DNA of 64,000 nt from Bacillus sp. ISL-45 (GTDB lineage Bacteria > Bacillota > Bacilli > Bacillales > Cytobacillaceae), in NCBI RefSeq assembly GCF_018613195.1, contig NZ_JAGGQQ010000019.1:1-64000 (forward strand). Direction: 5' to 3'. The notes under the pieces were generated by a model. That model saw only the letters and a list, made by a program, of their open reading frames with translations, did no database searches and was not told where the DNA came from. The number at the start of each line of letters is the position of its first letter. The stretch's first letter is position 1. The position numbers and the translations under genes are program-made. Of this stretch, positions 17,555 to 27,211 are shown in pieces.

Positions 17555-19186
17555 ATGAACGCAGCAGAGTTAATGATTAAATGTTTGGAACGTGAGGGAG
17601 TGGAATATATATTCGGTGTTCCCGGTGAGGAAAACCTTGACATTATGGACGCTCTCCTCGATTCGAGTATTGAATTCATAGTTACTAGGCATGAAACGAA
17701 TGCCGCTTTTATGGCTGGGACATACGGAAGATTAACGGGTAAGCCGGGTGTTTGCCTTGCGACTCTTGGACCAGGCGCGACGAATCTTTTAACAGGAGTG
17801 GCCAATTCAAATATGGATCACAGTCCCATTGTGGCAATTACAGGACAGGCAGGGCTGGACCGCCAGCATAAGATTTCCCACCAATATTATGACCTGGTTT
17901 CGATTTTCGAGCCGGTGACGAAGTGGAATACACAGGTGAAAAAGGCTGAAATCATTCCTGAGGTTGTCCGGAAAGCATTTGATGTGGCACAGGGTGAAAA
18001 GCCAGGAGCCACCCATATAGACTTGCCGGAGGATATTGCCGCAATGGAAGTTGAAGGAAATCCTCTGGAAATAAGTGAACCGACAATGATGGAAGCAGGA
18101 GAGCGAGTCATCAAGGATGCTGCTAAGCTAATGGAACAGGCTAAGCATCCACTGATCCTTGCTGGAATGGGTGTTGAAAGGGGACAGGCTGAGAATAGCC
18201 TTAGAGGTTTCGCTGAAAAAGCGGATATTCCGGTCGTTCATACGTTCATGGGGAAAGGAGCGATTTCCTGGAAAAATGATTTAAGTCTGCTGACGGCAGG
18301 CATTGCTGGCAAAGACTACATTACCTGTGGATTCGAACAAGCTGATTTAATCATTGCGATCGGTTTTGATATGGCTGAATATCCGCCGAAAAACTGGAAC
18401 CCCCATGGAGAAAGCCCTATTTTACACATCGATACAATAGAAGCCGAAACAGATGCTAATTATCCTGTAAAGCATAGCGTGATTGGAGATATAAAGGAAA
18501 ACCTCTTGCAGCTGGAAAATGTCATCTCATCCATGGAAAGAGATAATAAGTGGGTTTCCCATGTAAGAGAGAAAACACTTGATGAATTCCAGTCCTATGC
18601 AGAGGACACTGGGTTTCCTGTCAAACCACAGAAAATCATCTCAGATCTCAGGTCCGTCATGAATGATGAAGACATTGTCATCTCGGATGTCGGGGCCCAT
18701 AAAATGTGGATGGCGAGAATGTACCATACATTTGAACCGAATACTTGCCTGATCTCAAATGGTCTTGCATCCATGGGAATAGCCGTCCCGGCCGCCATCG
18801 CTGCAAAAATGGTCCATCCGGAACGTAATGTTGTCGCCGTCGTTGGTGACGGTGCTTTTCAAATGTCGAGTGCCGAACTTGAAACGGCAAAGAGATTGAA
18901 TCTGCCCATTATCATCCTCTTATGGCGAGATGGCGGCTATGGCCTGATAGAATGGAAGCAGATGAAGGAGTTTAACAGACCGTCGAATATCAAGTTCGGC
19001 AACCCTGATTTTATCCAGCTTGCAAAATCATACGGTTTCGAAGCGATTGGGATAGAAGAAGGGGGAGAACTGAAGGATGCCATCAAGAAAGCGGCCGAGA
19101 TGAATAAGCCAGTGTTAATCGATTGCCCTGTTGACTATAGCGAGAATATGAAGCTAACCGAGAAACTAGGTGAAATTTTATGCTAG
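17555..19186 (+). CDS. Acetolactate synthase large subunit-like ThDP enzyme
   Basis: A 543-residue thiamine-diphosphate enzyme of the acetolactate synthase family, which condenses pyruvate units. The catalytic glutamate is Glu47 (RHETNAAF), the central FAD/nucleotide-fold domain is intact and the ThDP-Mg motif is GDGAFQMSS near residue 430. No small regulatory subunit gene follows, which fits a catabolic AlsS-like or a 2-oxoacid decarboxylating relative. The downstream aldehyde dehydrogenase starts 17 bases after its stop, indicating an operon; together they could turn a ThDP-generated aldehyde into an acid, which is inference. Confidence 0.85.
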   Translation: MNAAELMIKCLEREGVEYIFGVPGEENLDIMDALLDSSIEFIVTRHETNAAFMAGTYGRLTGKPGVCLATLGPGATNLLTGVANSNMDHSPIVAITGQAGLDRQHKISHQYYDLVSIFEPVTKWNTQVKKAEIIPEVVRKAFDVAQGEKPGATHIDLPEDIAAMEVEGNPLEISEPTMMEAGERVIKDAAKLMEQAKHPLILAGMGVERGQAENSLRGFAEKADIPVVHTFMGKGAISWKNDLSLLTAGIAGKDYITCGFEQADLIIAIGFDMAEYPPKNWNPHGESPILHIDTIEAETDANYPVKHSVIGDIKENLLQLENVISSMERDNKWVSHVREKTLDEFQSYAEDTGFPVKPQKIISDLRSVMNDEDIVISDVGAHKMWMARMYHTFEPNTCLISNGLASMGIAVPAAIAAKMVHPERNVVAVVGDGAFQMSSAELETAKRLNLPIIILLWRDGGYGLIEWKQMKEFNRPSNIKFGNPDFIQLAKSYGFEAIGIEEGGELKDAIKKAAEMNKPVLIDCPVDYSENMKLTEKLGEILC

Positions 19187-19203
19187 AAACAGGAGGGAAT
19201 GTC

Positions 19204-20631
19204 ATGAAAATTGCGTCGATCATCGATGGTGCTGAAAGGATTGATAGCAGCAGTGAGACGATGGAAGTGAGGAATCCCTACAGCGGCGAGTTGGTTGCCG
19301 AGATGACCCTTGCGAATGAAAAGCTTATGGAAGAAGCGATCGAGAACAGCCGTCAGGCATTCCAGCGAACAATGAAAAAGATGCCTGCTCATGAAAGATC
19401 GGATATTCTGCGCAGGGCATCGGATCTGCTAGAGGAAAAGCAGGAAGAGTTTGCCGAAATTATCGCTATGGAAGCCGGCAAGCCAATCAAGCATAGCCGG
19501 GCGGAAATCAAACGCTCGATTCAAGTTATCCGTTTCTCAAGTGAACTGTCCAAGCATATGGAGGGAGAGGTGTTGCCCATGGATGCAGCTCTCCGCGGGG
19601 ATAACCGTATGGGCATGGTTAAACGCGTGGCCATGGGTGTTATAGGCGCGATTACTCCTTTTAATTTCCCGCTTAATCTTTCGCTGCATAAGATTGCCCC
19701 GGCTATTGCTGCCGGCAATACGGTCATTTTTAAGCCGGCTGAAAAAACACCTGTATCAGCGTATATGCTTGCGAAGCTTTTCAAGGAGGCAGGCCTTCCA
19801 GACGGGGTATTGAATCTTGTGCTTAGTACCGGTAAGGTAGCAGGATCCACCCTTGTTCCCCACAAGGATGTCCCGAAAATTACCTTTACAGGAAGCCTGA
19901 CAGTCGGAAAAATCATCCGCGATACAGCCGGTTTCAAAAAGGTCACAATGGAGCTTGGTTCCAATTCACCAAACATCGTTTTTGAAGATGCCGATATTGA
20001 TGATGCGGTCGAACGCCTTGTGAATGCTGCGTTCGGTTACTCAGGCCAGGTTTGTGTATCGGCCCAAAGAATTTATGTCCAGGAAAGTGTCTATGACGAG
20101 TTCCTCAAAAAGTATGTTGAGGCAACGAAAAATTTAAAAATCGGTGATCCGCTTGGGGAAGAAACCGATTTTGGTCCGATGATTGATGAAAACGCCGCGA
20201 AAAGAATCCAGGATTGGGTTGAAGAAGCTAGGAGTGAAGGAGCAACAATCGAAACTGGCGGAGACAGAAAGGGCACATTGATGTACCCGACAATCATTAC
20301 CAACGTCAAAAAAGACATGAAGGTCGTCAAAGAAGAAGCGTTCGCGCCGATTGTGACCGTGATACCATTTAAAACGGAAGAAGAAGCGATTGAAAATACA
20401 AATGACTCGATCTATGGACTACAGGCTGGCGTATTCACGAAAGATATCAGCCGTGCTTACCGGGTCGCAGACAGCCTGGAAATGGGCGGCGTCTGGATCA
20501 ATGAATCCTCCGTCTTCCGCCAGGATAATTATCCATACGGAGGAGTGAAATTGAGCGGACTTGGAAGAGAAGGCGTTAAGTATGCAATGGAAGAGATGAC
20601 TGAATTGAAGTTTATAGGGGTTCGTCTGTAA
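19204..20631 (+). CDS. NAD(P)-dependent aldehyde dehydrogenase
   Basis: A 475-residue aldehyde dehydrogenase with catalytic Cys284 (SGQVCVSAQR), general base Glu250 (MELGSNSPN) and Asn154 (ITPFNFPLN) for the oxyanion. The FTGSLTVG cofactor loop is present. The family oxidises aldehydes to acids, including lactaldehyde and glyceraldehyde phosphate types; the substrate is not evident. The ATG at 19204 follows AGGAGGGAATGTC. It forms a two-gene operon with the ThDP enzyme upstream and ends at a clear terminator. Confidence 0.9.
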   Translation: MKIASIIDGAERIDSSSETMEVRNPYSGELVAEMTLANEKLMEEAIENSRQAFQRTMKKMPAHERSDILRRASDLLEEKQEEFAEIIAMEAGKPIKHSRAEIKRSIQVIRFSSELSKHMEGEVLPMDAALRGDNRMGMVKRVAMGVIGAITPFNFPLNLSLHKIAPAIAAGNTVIFKPAEKTPVSAYMLAKLFKEAGLPDGVLNLVLSTGKVAGSTLVPHKDVPKITFTGSLTVGKIIRDTAGFKKVTMELGSNSPNIVFEDADIDDAVERLVNAAFGYSGQVCVSAQRIYVQESVYDEFLKKYVEATKNLKIGDPLGEETDFGPMIDENAAKRIQDWVEEARSEGATIETGGDRKGTLMYPTIITNVKKDMKVVKEEAFAPIVTVIPFKTEEEAIENTNDSIYGLQAGVFTKDISRAYRVADSLEMGGVWINESSVFRQDNYPYGGVKLSGLGREGVKYAMEEMTELKFIGVRL

Positions 20632-20635
20632 AAAG

Positions 20636-20661
20636 AAGGAAGCTTAAAGGCTTCCTTTTTT
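20636..20661 (+). terminator. Terminator after aldehyde dehydrogenase
   Basis: AGGAAGC pairs with GCTTCCT, followed by TTTT; likely serves the convergent gene too. Confidence 0.85.
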
Positions 20662-20679
20662 GGTTAGCTATTTTTCGTA

Positions 20680-21138
20680 TTATTTCACTTTTGCAACTCC
20701 TAGTGCAAAGTGCCCAAATAATATATTTTCAACCATCTCGGCTTGAGAATCCTCACAATCGACAATAACAATCAATTCGGATTGAAACCCTTTTAACAAT
20801 CTTCGCTTCTTTTTAATGATTATTTCAGTAAACAGGCGAATGGCAAATCCGATCAGTGCTCCGATAGCTGCACCGATCAACCCCCAATAAATAGGTCCCC
20901 ACGCCAGCTTGAACCCGATACTGGCACCAATGACTGAAAATGCAGTAGCCAGTGCTGCCCCAATATCGATTAGTGATGTTCCATCTGAACGATGGATATT
21001 ATCAAAAAGTTTGCGCTCCTCCATACGGTTATCAAGAGGGACTACAAAAATATCCTCCTTTTTAATTCCCTTTTTTTCAAGAGTGGCCATAGCCATTTCA
21101 ATATGCACACTGTGTTCAAAGGTTGAAAATAGCTGCAT
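20680..21138 (-). CDS. Hypothetical membrane protein with glycine-rich helical hairpin
   Basis: A 152-residue protein: soluble N-terminus (about 1-55, FEHSVHIEMAMATLEKKGIKKED resembles a small ACT/flavodoxin-like sensor), then two glycine-zipper membrane helices (about 58-105) and a basic loop KKKRR before a soluble tail with IVIVDCEDSQAEMVENILF. I do not recognise the family. It starts directly after the stop of the upstream gene and both probably form one operon. Confidence 0.62.
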   Translation of the reverse strand: MQLFSTFEHSVHIEMAMATLEKKGIKKEDIFVVPLDNRMEERKLFDNIHRSDGTSLIDIGAALATAFSVIGASIGFKLAWGPIYWGLIGAAIGALIGFAIRLFTEIIIKKKRRLLKGFQSELIVIVDCEDSQAEMVENILFGHFALGVAKVK

Positions 21139-21140
21139 TG

Positions 21141-21929
21141 TTAGTCCACCTTTTGTCCTTTCAGCACACGAAAGGAAGGAGATTGGTATTTTTCCTGGAA
21201 ATAGGCGCGCTGCTCTTTCTCGTATAACTTGTTATTTTCAACAGTATTTATATAAGCGTCAAAAACTGCAAAGCCATAATGAGAAGGGAAGAATAAGAGC
21301 CACTCAGGATTGACAACTGAAGTTGCCTTTGCTATTTCTCCTAAAAATAAAAGTGAAATAGCTTCCAGAGCGTGGGAGTAATAAAAAAAGACAACGCACC
21401 AAAGGATGACAAAAAAAGCAGTCACGATTCGGTGAATATAAAGTTGACCTAAGCCGGGTACAAATAAGGACCAAATTACAGCCATGAAAGGATTTCTTTT
21501 ATCCAAATAATTAATTTCCATTGCGCCTATACTGAAGGAGTTAAATCTGTGCTCCTCACGTTCTGCCATTAAGTATATTTTATTTAAATCTACGGTTGTC
21601 CGGTAACTATCCCAGATTCCGAATATATAAACCGGGATATATAGTAATAACCACCTTGTATCCAATATGTCCTTTGCCATATCAATCTCACCTTGAAAAG
21701 AATAAATCATTGCTAGATTAACATTAGCTTTTATATTTACCACGACTTCCCAGATAAATAAAACAAAACCCCGCAAATACTTTGATAACATCAGATGTCC
21801 AAATCCAGGAAAGGCAGCACTCCACCAAGCGATGATATAAGGGTTTCTAAGATGAATCTGGGTGGTCCCCAGTGTGCTGACATGTGCGATGTACCTTCTT
21901 GCAGTGTTGTCGTTAGTATAATTGTCCAT
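21141..21929 (-). CDS. Hypothetical membrane protein with two TM2-like repeats
   Basis: A 262-residue protein made of two similar halves, each with the pattern NP(Y/F)xxxxWSxxxPGxGxL followed by membrane helices: IIAWWSAAFPGFGHLML near residue 33 and MAVIWSLFVPGLGQLYI near residue 150. This looks like an internal duplication of a TM2-type hairpin. The function is unknown. The gene precedes the 152-residue membrane protein with a two-base gap. Confidence 0.66.
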   Translation of the reverse strand: MDNYTNDNTARRYIAHVSTLGTTQIHLRNPYIIAWWSAAFPGFGHLMLSKYLRGFVLFIWEVVVNIKANVNLAMIYSFQGEIDMAKDILDTRWLLLYIPVYIFGIWDSYRTTVDLNKIYLMAEREEHRFNSFSIGAMEINYLDKRNPFMAVIWSLFVPGLGQLYIHRIVTAFFVILWCVVFFYYSHALEAISLLFLGEIAKATSVVNPEWLLFFPSHYGFAVFDAYINTVENNKLYEKEQRAYFQEKYQSPSFRVLKGQKVD

Positions 21930-22228
21930 TAGTTCCCCCGTGCGAAGTTCTTTTTATCATCTTTTCCTGATAAAGCTATTTCATTCACCTCCAAGAACAT
22001 CATGTGACCCACGGGGGAGGAAACTTAAAATTAAAGCATATACCAAGCAAGATGTGTGACCATAATGAAGAACCGAGAATTTAGTGCACAAACAAGGTTT
22101 GGTAGTGAGATTAACGGAATTGTATTAATTAATTGGAGGGTTTAGCCTTCAAGTTGAATTTGGAAAGTTTAAGTGAGGGGGATCAGGAACCTGCCAGACT
22201 TTCATGGAAGGCTCCGATCAATACCGAG
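21930..22228. other. Intergenic region, nothing recognised
   Basis: About 300 bases between the TM2-like gene and the nucleotidyltransferase. I saw no convincing gene, RNA or terminator. Confidence 0.4.
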
Positions 22229-22990
22229 CTAATTCGAGATTACCTTGTCCCATAATGGTTTAATTTTCTCAGGGTTAGGCAGTTCTCTAAACATCCAGTC
22301 TCCTTCACGATTCAAAAAATCAAGAAGATAAACTGCAGCGTTTTGATGTTTTTGCGGAGTGATGTTTTCTTGGATTCCAAGCAATTTTTTAATGACGGCA
22401 TCAGGGAGTGAGGTTTTCACTGTTTTCATTCCTAACTGAGCCCGTTCTGGTTTGTATCTGTAGAGCAGGACTCTGGCTAGATGTGTCATAACATGATTGA
22501 GCAGGTTAACTGACCATAAATCATTCCCTCGTGCCGCAGATTTTTTATATTGATAGAGAAACCAGGCAATGTCATCCACTGCATCCTGGTACTCCCCGGG
22601 AGATAAGCTGAGGCTCTGCGATGCCTTGTATTTTTCCATTCGATGGTGCGGGTCGTGTATGATCTTGAAAAAGTCTTTCTCAATGAAAGTTGTCTCTGTC
22701 ACAGTAAACAAATCTACATGAAGCATATCTTCATATACGGCTAGTATTTGCGGCGCAACGATGAAAATGTCATCGAGAAAAAGTAATTTTCCATATGACT
22801 CAAGATGGCTTATGCGACTCTGCAGGAAACCATTCAAATCTTTTTCATCAACAAGGCAATACAAATCTAAATCAGAAAATTCGTCCTGCTCACCGCGCCC
22901 GACTGATCCTTTCACAAAAATAGCTTGAACTCTTGGGTCATGTTTAAGGCTGCTCGCTAAAACTTCAAGTGCATCTTTTAACGTCATCAT
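22229..22990 (-). CDS. Nucleotidyltransferase-domain protein
   Basis: A 253-residue protein whose first 110 residues form a minimal nucleotidyltransferase fold: the motif GSVGRGEQDEFSDLDLY (residues about 26-42) supplies the GS and the two catalytic aspartates, and HVDLF near residue 92 the third. The C-terminal half is helical. This resembles aminoglycoside nucleotidyltransferase-like proteins, but a resistance role cannot be claimed. Its start overlaps the stop of the patatin gene by four bases (ATGA type), so the two are translationally coupled. Confidence 0.78.
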   Translation of the reverse strand: MMTLKDALEVLASSLKHDPRVQAIFVKGSVGRGEQDEFSDLDLYCLVDEKDLNGFLQSRISHLESYGKLLFLDDIFIVAPQILAVYEDMLHVDLFTVTETTFIEKDFFKIIHDPHHRMEKYKASQSLSLSPGEYQDAVDDIAWFLYQYKKSAARGNDLWSVNLLNHVMTHLARVLLYRYKPERAQLGMKTVKTSLPDAVIKKLLGIQENITPQKHQNAAVYLLDFLNREGDWMFRELPNPEKIKPLWDKVISN

Positions 22991-23841
22991 TTCTCTCCCA
23001 GCCAGTCTGTCAACACATCAACACTTTCCTTAGCATCTTCATATCCGACTTCATACAATTGAGTCAGCTTATCAGGATTGCGCTCAACTCGTCCTACCTT
23101 AAGATCTTTTGAGGGCCTAATAACGAATATCTCTTTTTTGGCTTCAAGTTCTTCAATGTAGTCAAGCGTTTCATTATACATCTTATAGCGCGTCTCAAGG
23201 GCAGTGTGCAGCCCTTTATATTCCTTATACACATAACGGGTCATCCGGGACAACGACGATTTTTTCTTGCGATACCCTTTTGGTTTCGTCAGGACAATGA
23301 CTTTTTTTAGTACACCATCAGCCATTGCTTTCCTTACAGGGATTGGGTCAGCAATGCCGCCATCCATAAGCGTTCTTCCCTCGAACTCGATGGCCGGGGC
23401 CATGAATGGCAGTGTACTGGATGCTCTGATGATTTTTAGGAAATCGTCAGGTATATCATTTTTATCAAAATAAACGGGTTCGCCGGTAACGCAATCAGTT
23501 GTGCCGACAAGAAAGGTTTCCGCAGCACTGTTGAAGGATTCAAAATCAAACGGAACGAGCTCATTTGGAAGCTTATCAAAAATAAAGTCCATTCCGAATA
23601 ATTCCTTTTTGAAAAGCAAATTCCGATAGGAAATATAATCACGATGTTGAACATAATCAATCGTTACTTGCCTGTTTCGCCCCGGCTGCCTGGCAACATA
23701 GGAAGACCCCTGGCAAGCACCTGCAGAAACCCCGATCACATACGGGAAAAACAACTCATTCTCCAAAAAATACTCCAATACCCCCGCAGTGTAGACACCT
23801 CTCATGCCTCCACCCTCAAGAATCAGACCACTGCTAAACAC
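22987..23841 (-). CDS. Patatin-like phospholipase
   Basis: A 284-residue patatin-family acyl hydrolase. The oxyanion loop is EGGGMRGVYTAG (residues 9-20), the nucleophile Ser39 sits in GVSAGA and the catalytic Asp160 in MDGGIADP, a complete Ser-Asp dyad. Such enzymes release fatty acids from phospholipids. The GTG start at 23841 follows AAGGGGGAGTAAGC. It is the first gene of a two-gene operon with the nucleotidyltransferase. Confidence 0.88.
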   Translation of the reverse strand: MFSSGLILEGGGMRGVYTAGVLEYFLENELFFPYVIGVSAGACQGSSYVARQPGRNRQVTIDYVQHRDYISYRNLLFKKELFGMDFIFDKLPNELVPFDFESFNSAAETFLVGTTDCVTGEPVYFDKNDIPDDFLKIIRASSTLPFMAPAIEFEGRTLMDGGIADPIPVRKAMADGVLKKVIVLTKPKGYRKKKSSLSRMTRYVYKEYKGLHTALETRYKMYNETLDYIEELEAKKEIFVIRPSKDLKVGRVERNPDKLTQLYEVGYEDAKESVDVLTDWLGEK

Positions 23842-24179
23842 GCTTACTCCCCCTTAAACCTATTTCTATCAGTCTCATGTTGTTTTTTATAAAAATAGTC
23901 TATCACAGCATATTAGGATTTGTTCAATTTATGTTTGAGAAAATAAAATCCCATAAGCTACCCTATATAGGTCAGGGACCAAGATGCAACAGTGTTTTAG
24001 CCGTAAAGTATTCAGGGCTATGGTGGACGGGCTTTCAAATTCAAAGAGGAATTCAAAAGTGTGCATTTAAAGGATCTGGTAACAAGATGTTAGAGAACCG
24101 AGCGTTATGACTTCGTTTACTCCCTAGTTTGGCGGGTATAGGCGAATATAGGATGTTTTGTCGGAGGGAGATTGGTATT
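23842..24179. other. Intergenic region between divergent genes
   Basis: About 340 bases. It contains short open frames on the plus strand but none with a ribosome site or a recognisable product. Promoters for both flanking genes must lie here. Confidence 0.4.
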
Positions 24180-25361
24180 GTGAGGGTTTTACGGTTAGTA
24201 GGTTTATTATTCATTTGGATGAGAGTGGACTTTATGCTGGGAAAAAAGTTAAGGTCCCGGCAGCTTCGTGAATATCCAGTGCGGCGCGGTGAGACAGAGT
24301 TTTTCGGGAATGGAACTTATTATTTCGATAAACTCTTTCATGATATTACGGAAGCGGAATCCACGATTCATCTATCATTTTATCGATTTAAACACGATTC
24401 TTTCGGCATGAAATTGCTTGAGTTGTTAGAGAAAAAGGCAAAGGAGGGAGTAAAGGTCCGGCTTCTGCTAGACTTAGTCGGAAGCATCCATTTCCCCAGG
24501 AAAGCAGTCAACGATTTAAAGAGAATTGGGATAGAGTTCGCTTATTCCCATAAACCTTCATTTCCCTTATTCTTCACTACTCTTAACAGGAGAAATCATC
24601 ATAAAATTATCGTTTTGGATGGACAGATTGGGTATTTGGGCGGTTTTAATGTTGGCGATAACTATGCAGAAAAGGATTCGGAAATCGGATTCTGGCGTGA
24701 TTACATGGTTAGGATTAATGGAAGCGGTACGGAGGATTTACAAAAAGAATTTTTGGAGGATTGGGTAAAGGCTGGAATGGAGTGTAATGAAAGCGACTCG
24801 CTTTATCCTCAAAAGGAAGACGGAGATTCATACTTCAGGATGATTTCTTCATGTGGAGGATTTCTCGATGAGAAATTATTACCGCTGATTCATTCTGCAG
24901 ACAAGAGTATAATCTTGGGTTCTCCTTATTTTGTTCCAACTCCAGAGGTGAAGACGGCCCTGGTGAATGCAAAAGAACGCGGAGTGGAGATTAAGATTGT
25001 CTTACCAGAAAAGTCAGACCATCTTTTGGTCAAGGAGAGAGCATTTGAAGAATTTTCAGACCTCATTCCTAAAGGAATCAAGTTGTACCTCTACAAAAAA
25101 GGATTTTACCATGCCAAAATCATGCTTTTAGATGATAATGCTGCTTATGTTGGAACTTCCAACTTCGATGTCCGCAGTTTCCGCACAAATGATGAAATGA
25201 TCCTTTTTACGAGGGATAAGAAAATGCTGGAAGAAATCGCTGATAATCTTCAAGCTGACTTTGAAAATAGTGAGAAGCAAGAGCTCCATAATGTGCAGGG
25301 GAGAGGGGCTCCCTCAAGAGTGAAGAGGACGCTGGCAAAATTATTCCAAAACTTTTTATAG
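24180..25361 (+). CDS. Phospholipase D-family cardiolipin synthase-like protein
   Basis: A 393-residue membrane-anchored protein with two HKD motifs, NHHKIIVLDGQIGYLGG (about residues 138-154) and YHAKIMLLDDNAAYVGTSN (about 303-321), the paired catalytic sites of cardiolipin synthases that join two phosphatidylglycerols. The N-terminal LVGLLFIWMRVDF segment is one short membrane helix, rather than the two of ClsA, as in YwjE-type proteins. GTG at 24180 follows CGGAGGGAGATTGGTATT. The next two genes, a PAP2 phosphatase and a metallophosphoesterase, follow on the same strand. Confidence 0.85.
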   Translation: MRVLRLVGLLFIWMRVDFMLGKKLRSRQLREYPVRRGETEFFGNGTYYFDKLFHDITEAESTIHLSFYRFKHDSFGMKLLELLEKKAKEGVKVRLLLDLVGSIHFPRKAVNDLKRIGIEFAYSHKPSFPLFFTTLNRRNHHKIIVLDGQIGYLGGFNVGDNYAEKDSEIGFWRDYMVRINGSGTEDLQKEFLEDWVKAGMECNESDSLYPQKEDGDSYFRMISSCGGFLDEKLLPLIHSADKSIILGSPYFVPTPEVKTALVNAKERGVEIKIVLPEKSDHLLVKERAFEEFSDLIPKGIKLYLYKKGFYHAKIMLLDDNAAYVGTSNFDVRSFRTNDEMILFTRDKKMLEEIADNLQADFENSEKQELHNVQGRGAPSRVKRTLAKLFQNFL

Positions 25362-25446
25362 AGTTTCGAATTTTTTCCTGGGCCGTTAATGCTTGTAAAA
25401 GCAAAACTAAAACAAAAATAACGGTTTAGCAGAAAGGAGTGTCGCC

Positions 25447-26181
25447 TTGGAAACGAACAAACAAAAAGCAAAGAAGGTCGGATTTCCGTTCCTGTTGATG
25501 ATTGCAGGGATTGCGTTTTCTGTCCTTTTTATTATTCTATTTGCCAATTTGGCGGAGGAAATGCTGGAAAAAGAGGTTGACGCCTTTGATGAGGCAATTA
25601 TCAACTGGTTTAAATCGATAGAAAACGGCACATTGGACCAAATTATGATTTTTGGTACGGAGCTTGGCTCTGTTTGGTTTTTAACAGTATGTACAATTGC
25701 GGCCATCATCGGATTATGGGTAACAGCAAGGGATAAATGGGGGATTCTTTTCCTCGTGGTCGGAATCGGTGGTGGAGGTCTGCTGACAACCTTGTTAAAA
25801 CACCTATATGAACGGGGACGTCCATCAATCAATCCGGAAATCGATGCGATTGGCTATAGCTTTCCCAGCGGGCATTCGATGGGTTCGCTGATCTTTTATG
25901 GATTTATCGCCTATTTCATTGTCCGGTCTATCCAAAAGAGAGCATTCAAGTGGCTGGTGATTCTGGCTGCAGGGTTTCTCATACTTTGGATTGGGTCGAC
26001 ACGGATTTATTTGGGTGCTCATTACCCAAGTGATGTCTTGGCTGGTCATTTAGCTGGAGCTATTTGGTTGATTCTGACCATTCTTGCACTGGAATGGGTA
26101 GAGTGGCAAAGCGCCAACTCCATAAGCCCAACACAAGTTTTTAAGAGATTCATAGGGAAACATTTGAATTTTTTAAGTTAG
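25447..26181 (+). CDS. PAP2-family membrane phosphatase
   Basis: A 244-residue protein with about six membrane helices and all three phosphatidic acid phosphatase motifs: KHLYERGRP, PSGHS and STRIYLGAHYPSDV. It probably dephosphorylates a lipid phosphate such as phosphatidylglycerol phosphate, undecaprenyl pyrophosphate or phosphatidic acid on the outer face of the membrane. TTG start follows AGAAAGGAGTGTCGCC. The cardiolipin-synthase-like gene just upstream suggests phospholipid metabolism. Confidence 0.88.
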   Translation: METNKQKAKKVGFPFLLMIAGIAFSVLFIILFANLAEEMLEKEVDAFDEAIINWFKSIENGTLDQIMIFGTELGSVWFLTVCTIAAIIGLWVTARDKWGILFLVVGIGGGGLLTTLLKHLYERGRPSINPEIDAIGYSFPSGHSMGSLIFYGFIAYFIVRSIQKRAFKWLVILAAGFLILWIGSTRIYLGAHYPSDVLAGHLAGAIWLILTILALEWVEWQSANSISPTQVFKRFIGKHLNFLS

Positions 26182-26197
26182 AAGGGAGACGGTCAAA

Positions 26198-27112
26198 ATT
26201 TTTAAAAAAAATAAACTAGGAAAAATCGTAGGGCTGATTCTCGTCGGCATCCTGATTTGGGGATTAGTGGAACCTTATTTTTTAGATATTGAGAATGAGA
26301 AGGCAGCTATTCCGAACCTTCCACAAGAATGGGAAGGGAAGGAAGTGGCGGTGTTTGGAGATTTTCAGGTCGGTATGTGGATGGATAACACAAAAACTGT
26401 AGAGGATGCTGCTGAAAAAATCGCCGAAATGCAGCCTGATGTAGTCCTGATTATCGGAGATTTTATCTACCATTCGCTTGAGGATCCAGATGCAGAAATG
26501 CAAAAGGTTGAAAAGCTGATCAACCCTCTGGTAAAAACGGATATTCCTATATTCGCTGTGCTCGGGAATCATGATTACAATATGCATAACAAAAAGGACG
26601 ATCCCAAGAAAGAATCTGCCCAACATGTAAAGGCCTCACTTGAAGAGATGGGAATCACAGTGCTGCACAACCGCTCTGTTCCTTTAAATTTGACAAAGGA
26701 AAATGAAGTAGTAATCGGAAAGCCCCAAGAAAGTAGTTTTTATTTAGCCGGATTAGGGGCACGCTGGCCTGATAATGCAAAACCAGCGAAGGCAGTGAGT
26801 GATATTCCATATGCTGCTCCCCGAATGATTATGATGCATAACCCAGAAACATTTGCGAAGCTTCCGGCAAATTCTGCACCAATTGCAGTCGCCGGACATA
26901 CGCACGGAGGGCAATTTAGAATTCCGTTTGCACCGGAGTGGTCCTATAAAAGTCTGGTGGCTGAAGACAGGGCTACGGTAGATGGATGGATCGACGATTT
27001 TGGAGCCAAGGGAAACCATCTGTATGTAAACAGGGGAATCGGTTTTAGTGATCTTCCGCTGAGAATCAATACACCCCCGGAGATTACCGTATTTACACTG
27101 ACAGAAGCCTAG
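26198..27112 (+). CDS. Membrane-anchored metallophosphoesterase
   Basis: A calcineurin-like phosphoesterase of about 304 residues with an N-terminal anchor (KKNKLGKIVGLILVGILIW) and the metal motifs GDFQVGMW, GDFIYH, GNHDYN and GHTHGGQ. The reading frame reaches back to an ATT at 26198 sitting eight bases after a GGGAGA site; no ATG, GTG or TTG exists between the site and the anchor, and GTG at 26267 would delete the anchor. I therefore prefer an unusual ATT start. It follows the PAP2 gene by 16 bases, so the two are probably co-transcribed. Confidence 0.82.
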   Translation: MFKKNKLGKIVGLILVGILIWGLVEPYFLDIENEKAAIPNLPQEWEGKEVAVFGDFQVGMWMDNTKTVEDAAEKIAEMQPDVVLIIGDFIYHSLEDPDAEMQKVEKLINPLVKTDIPIFAVLGNHDYNMHNKKDDPKKESAQHVKASLEEMGITVLHNRSVPLNLTKENEVVIGKPQESSFYLAGLGARWPDNAKPAKAVSDIPYAAPRMIMMHNPETFAKLPANSAPIAVAGHTHGGQFRIPFAPEWSYKSLVAEDRATVDGWIDDFGAKGNHLYVNRGIGFSDLPLRINTPPEITVFTLTEA

Positions 27113-27211
27113 GATTAAAGAAGACGTTTATCGCATTTTGTGTCGGGTAACAGATTAATATAAGGCTAAAGCATTAGTTTGCTAATCAAATTAAAAGGAG
27201 TGAAGTCATCT

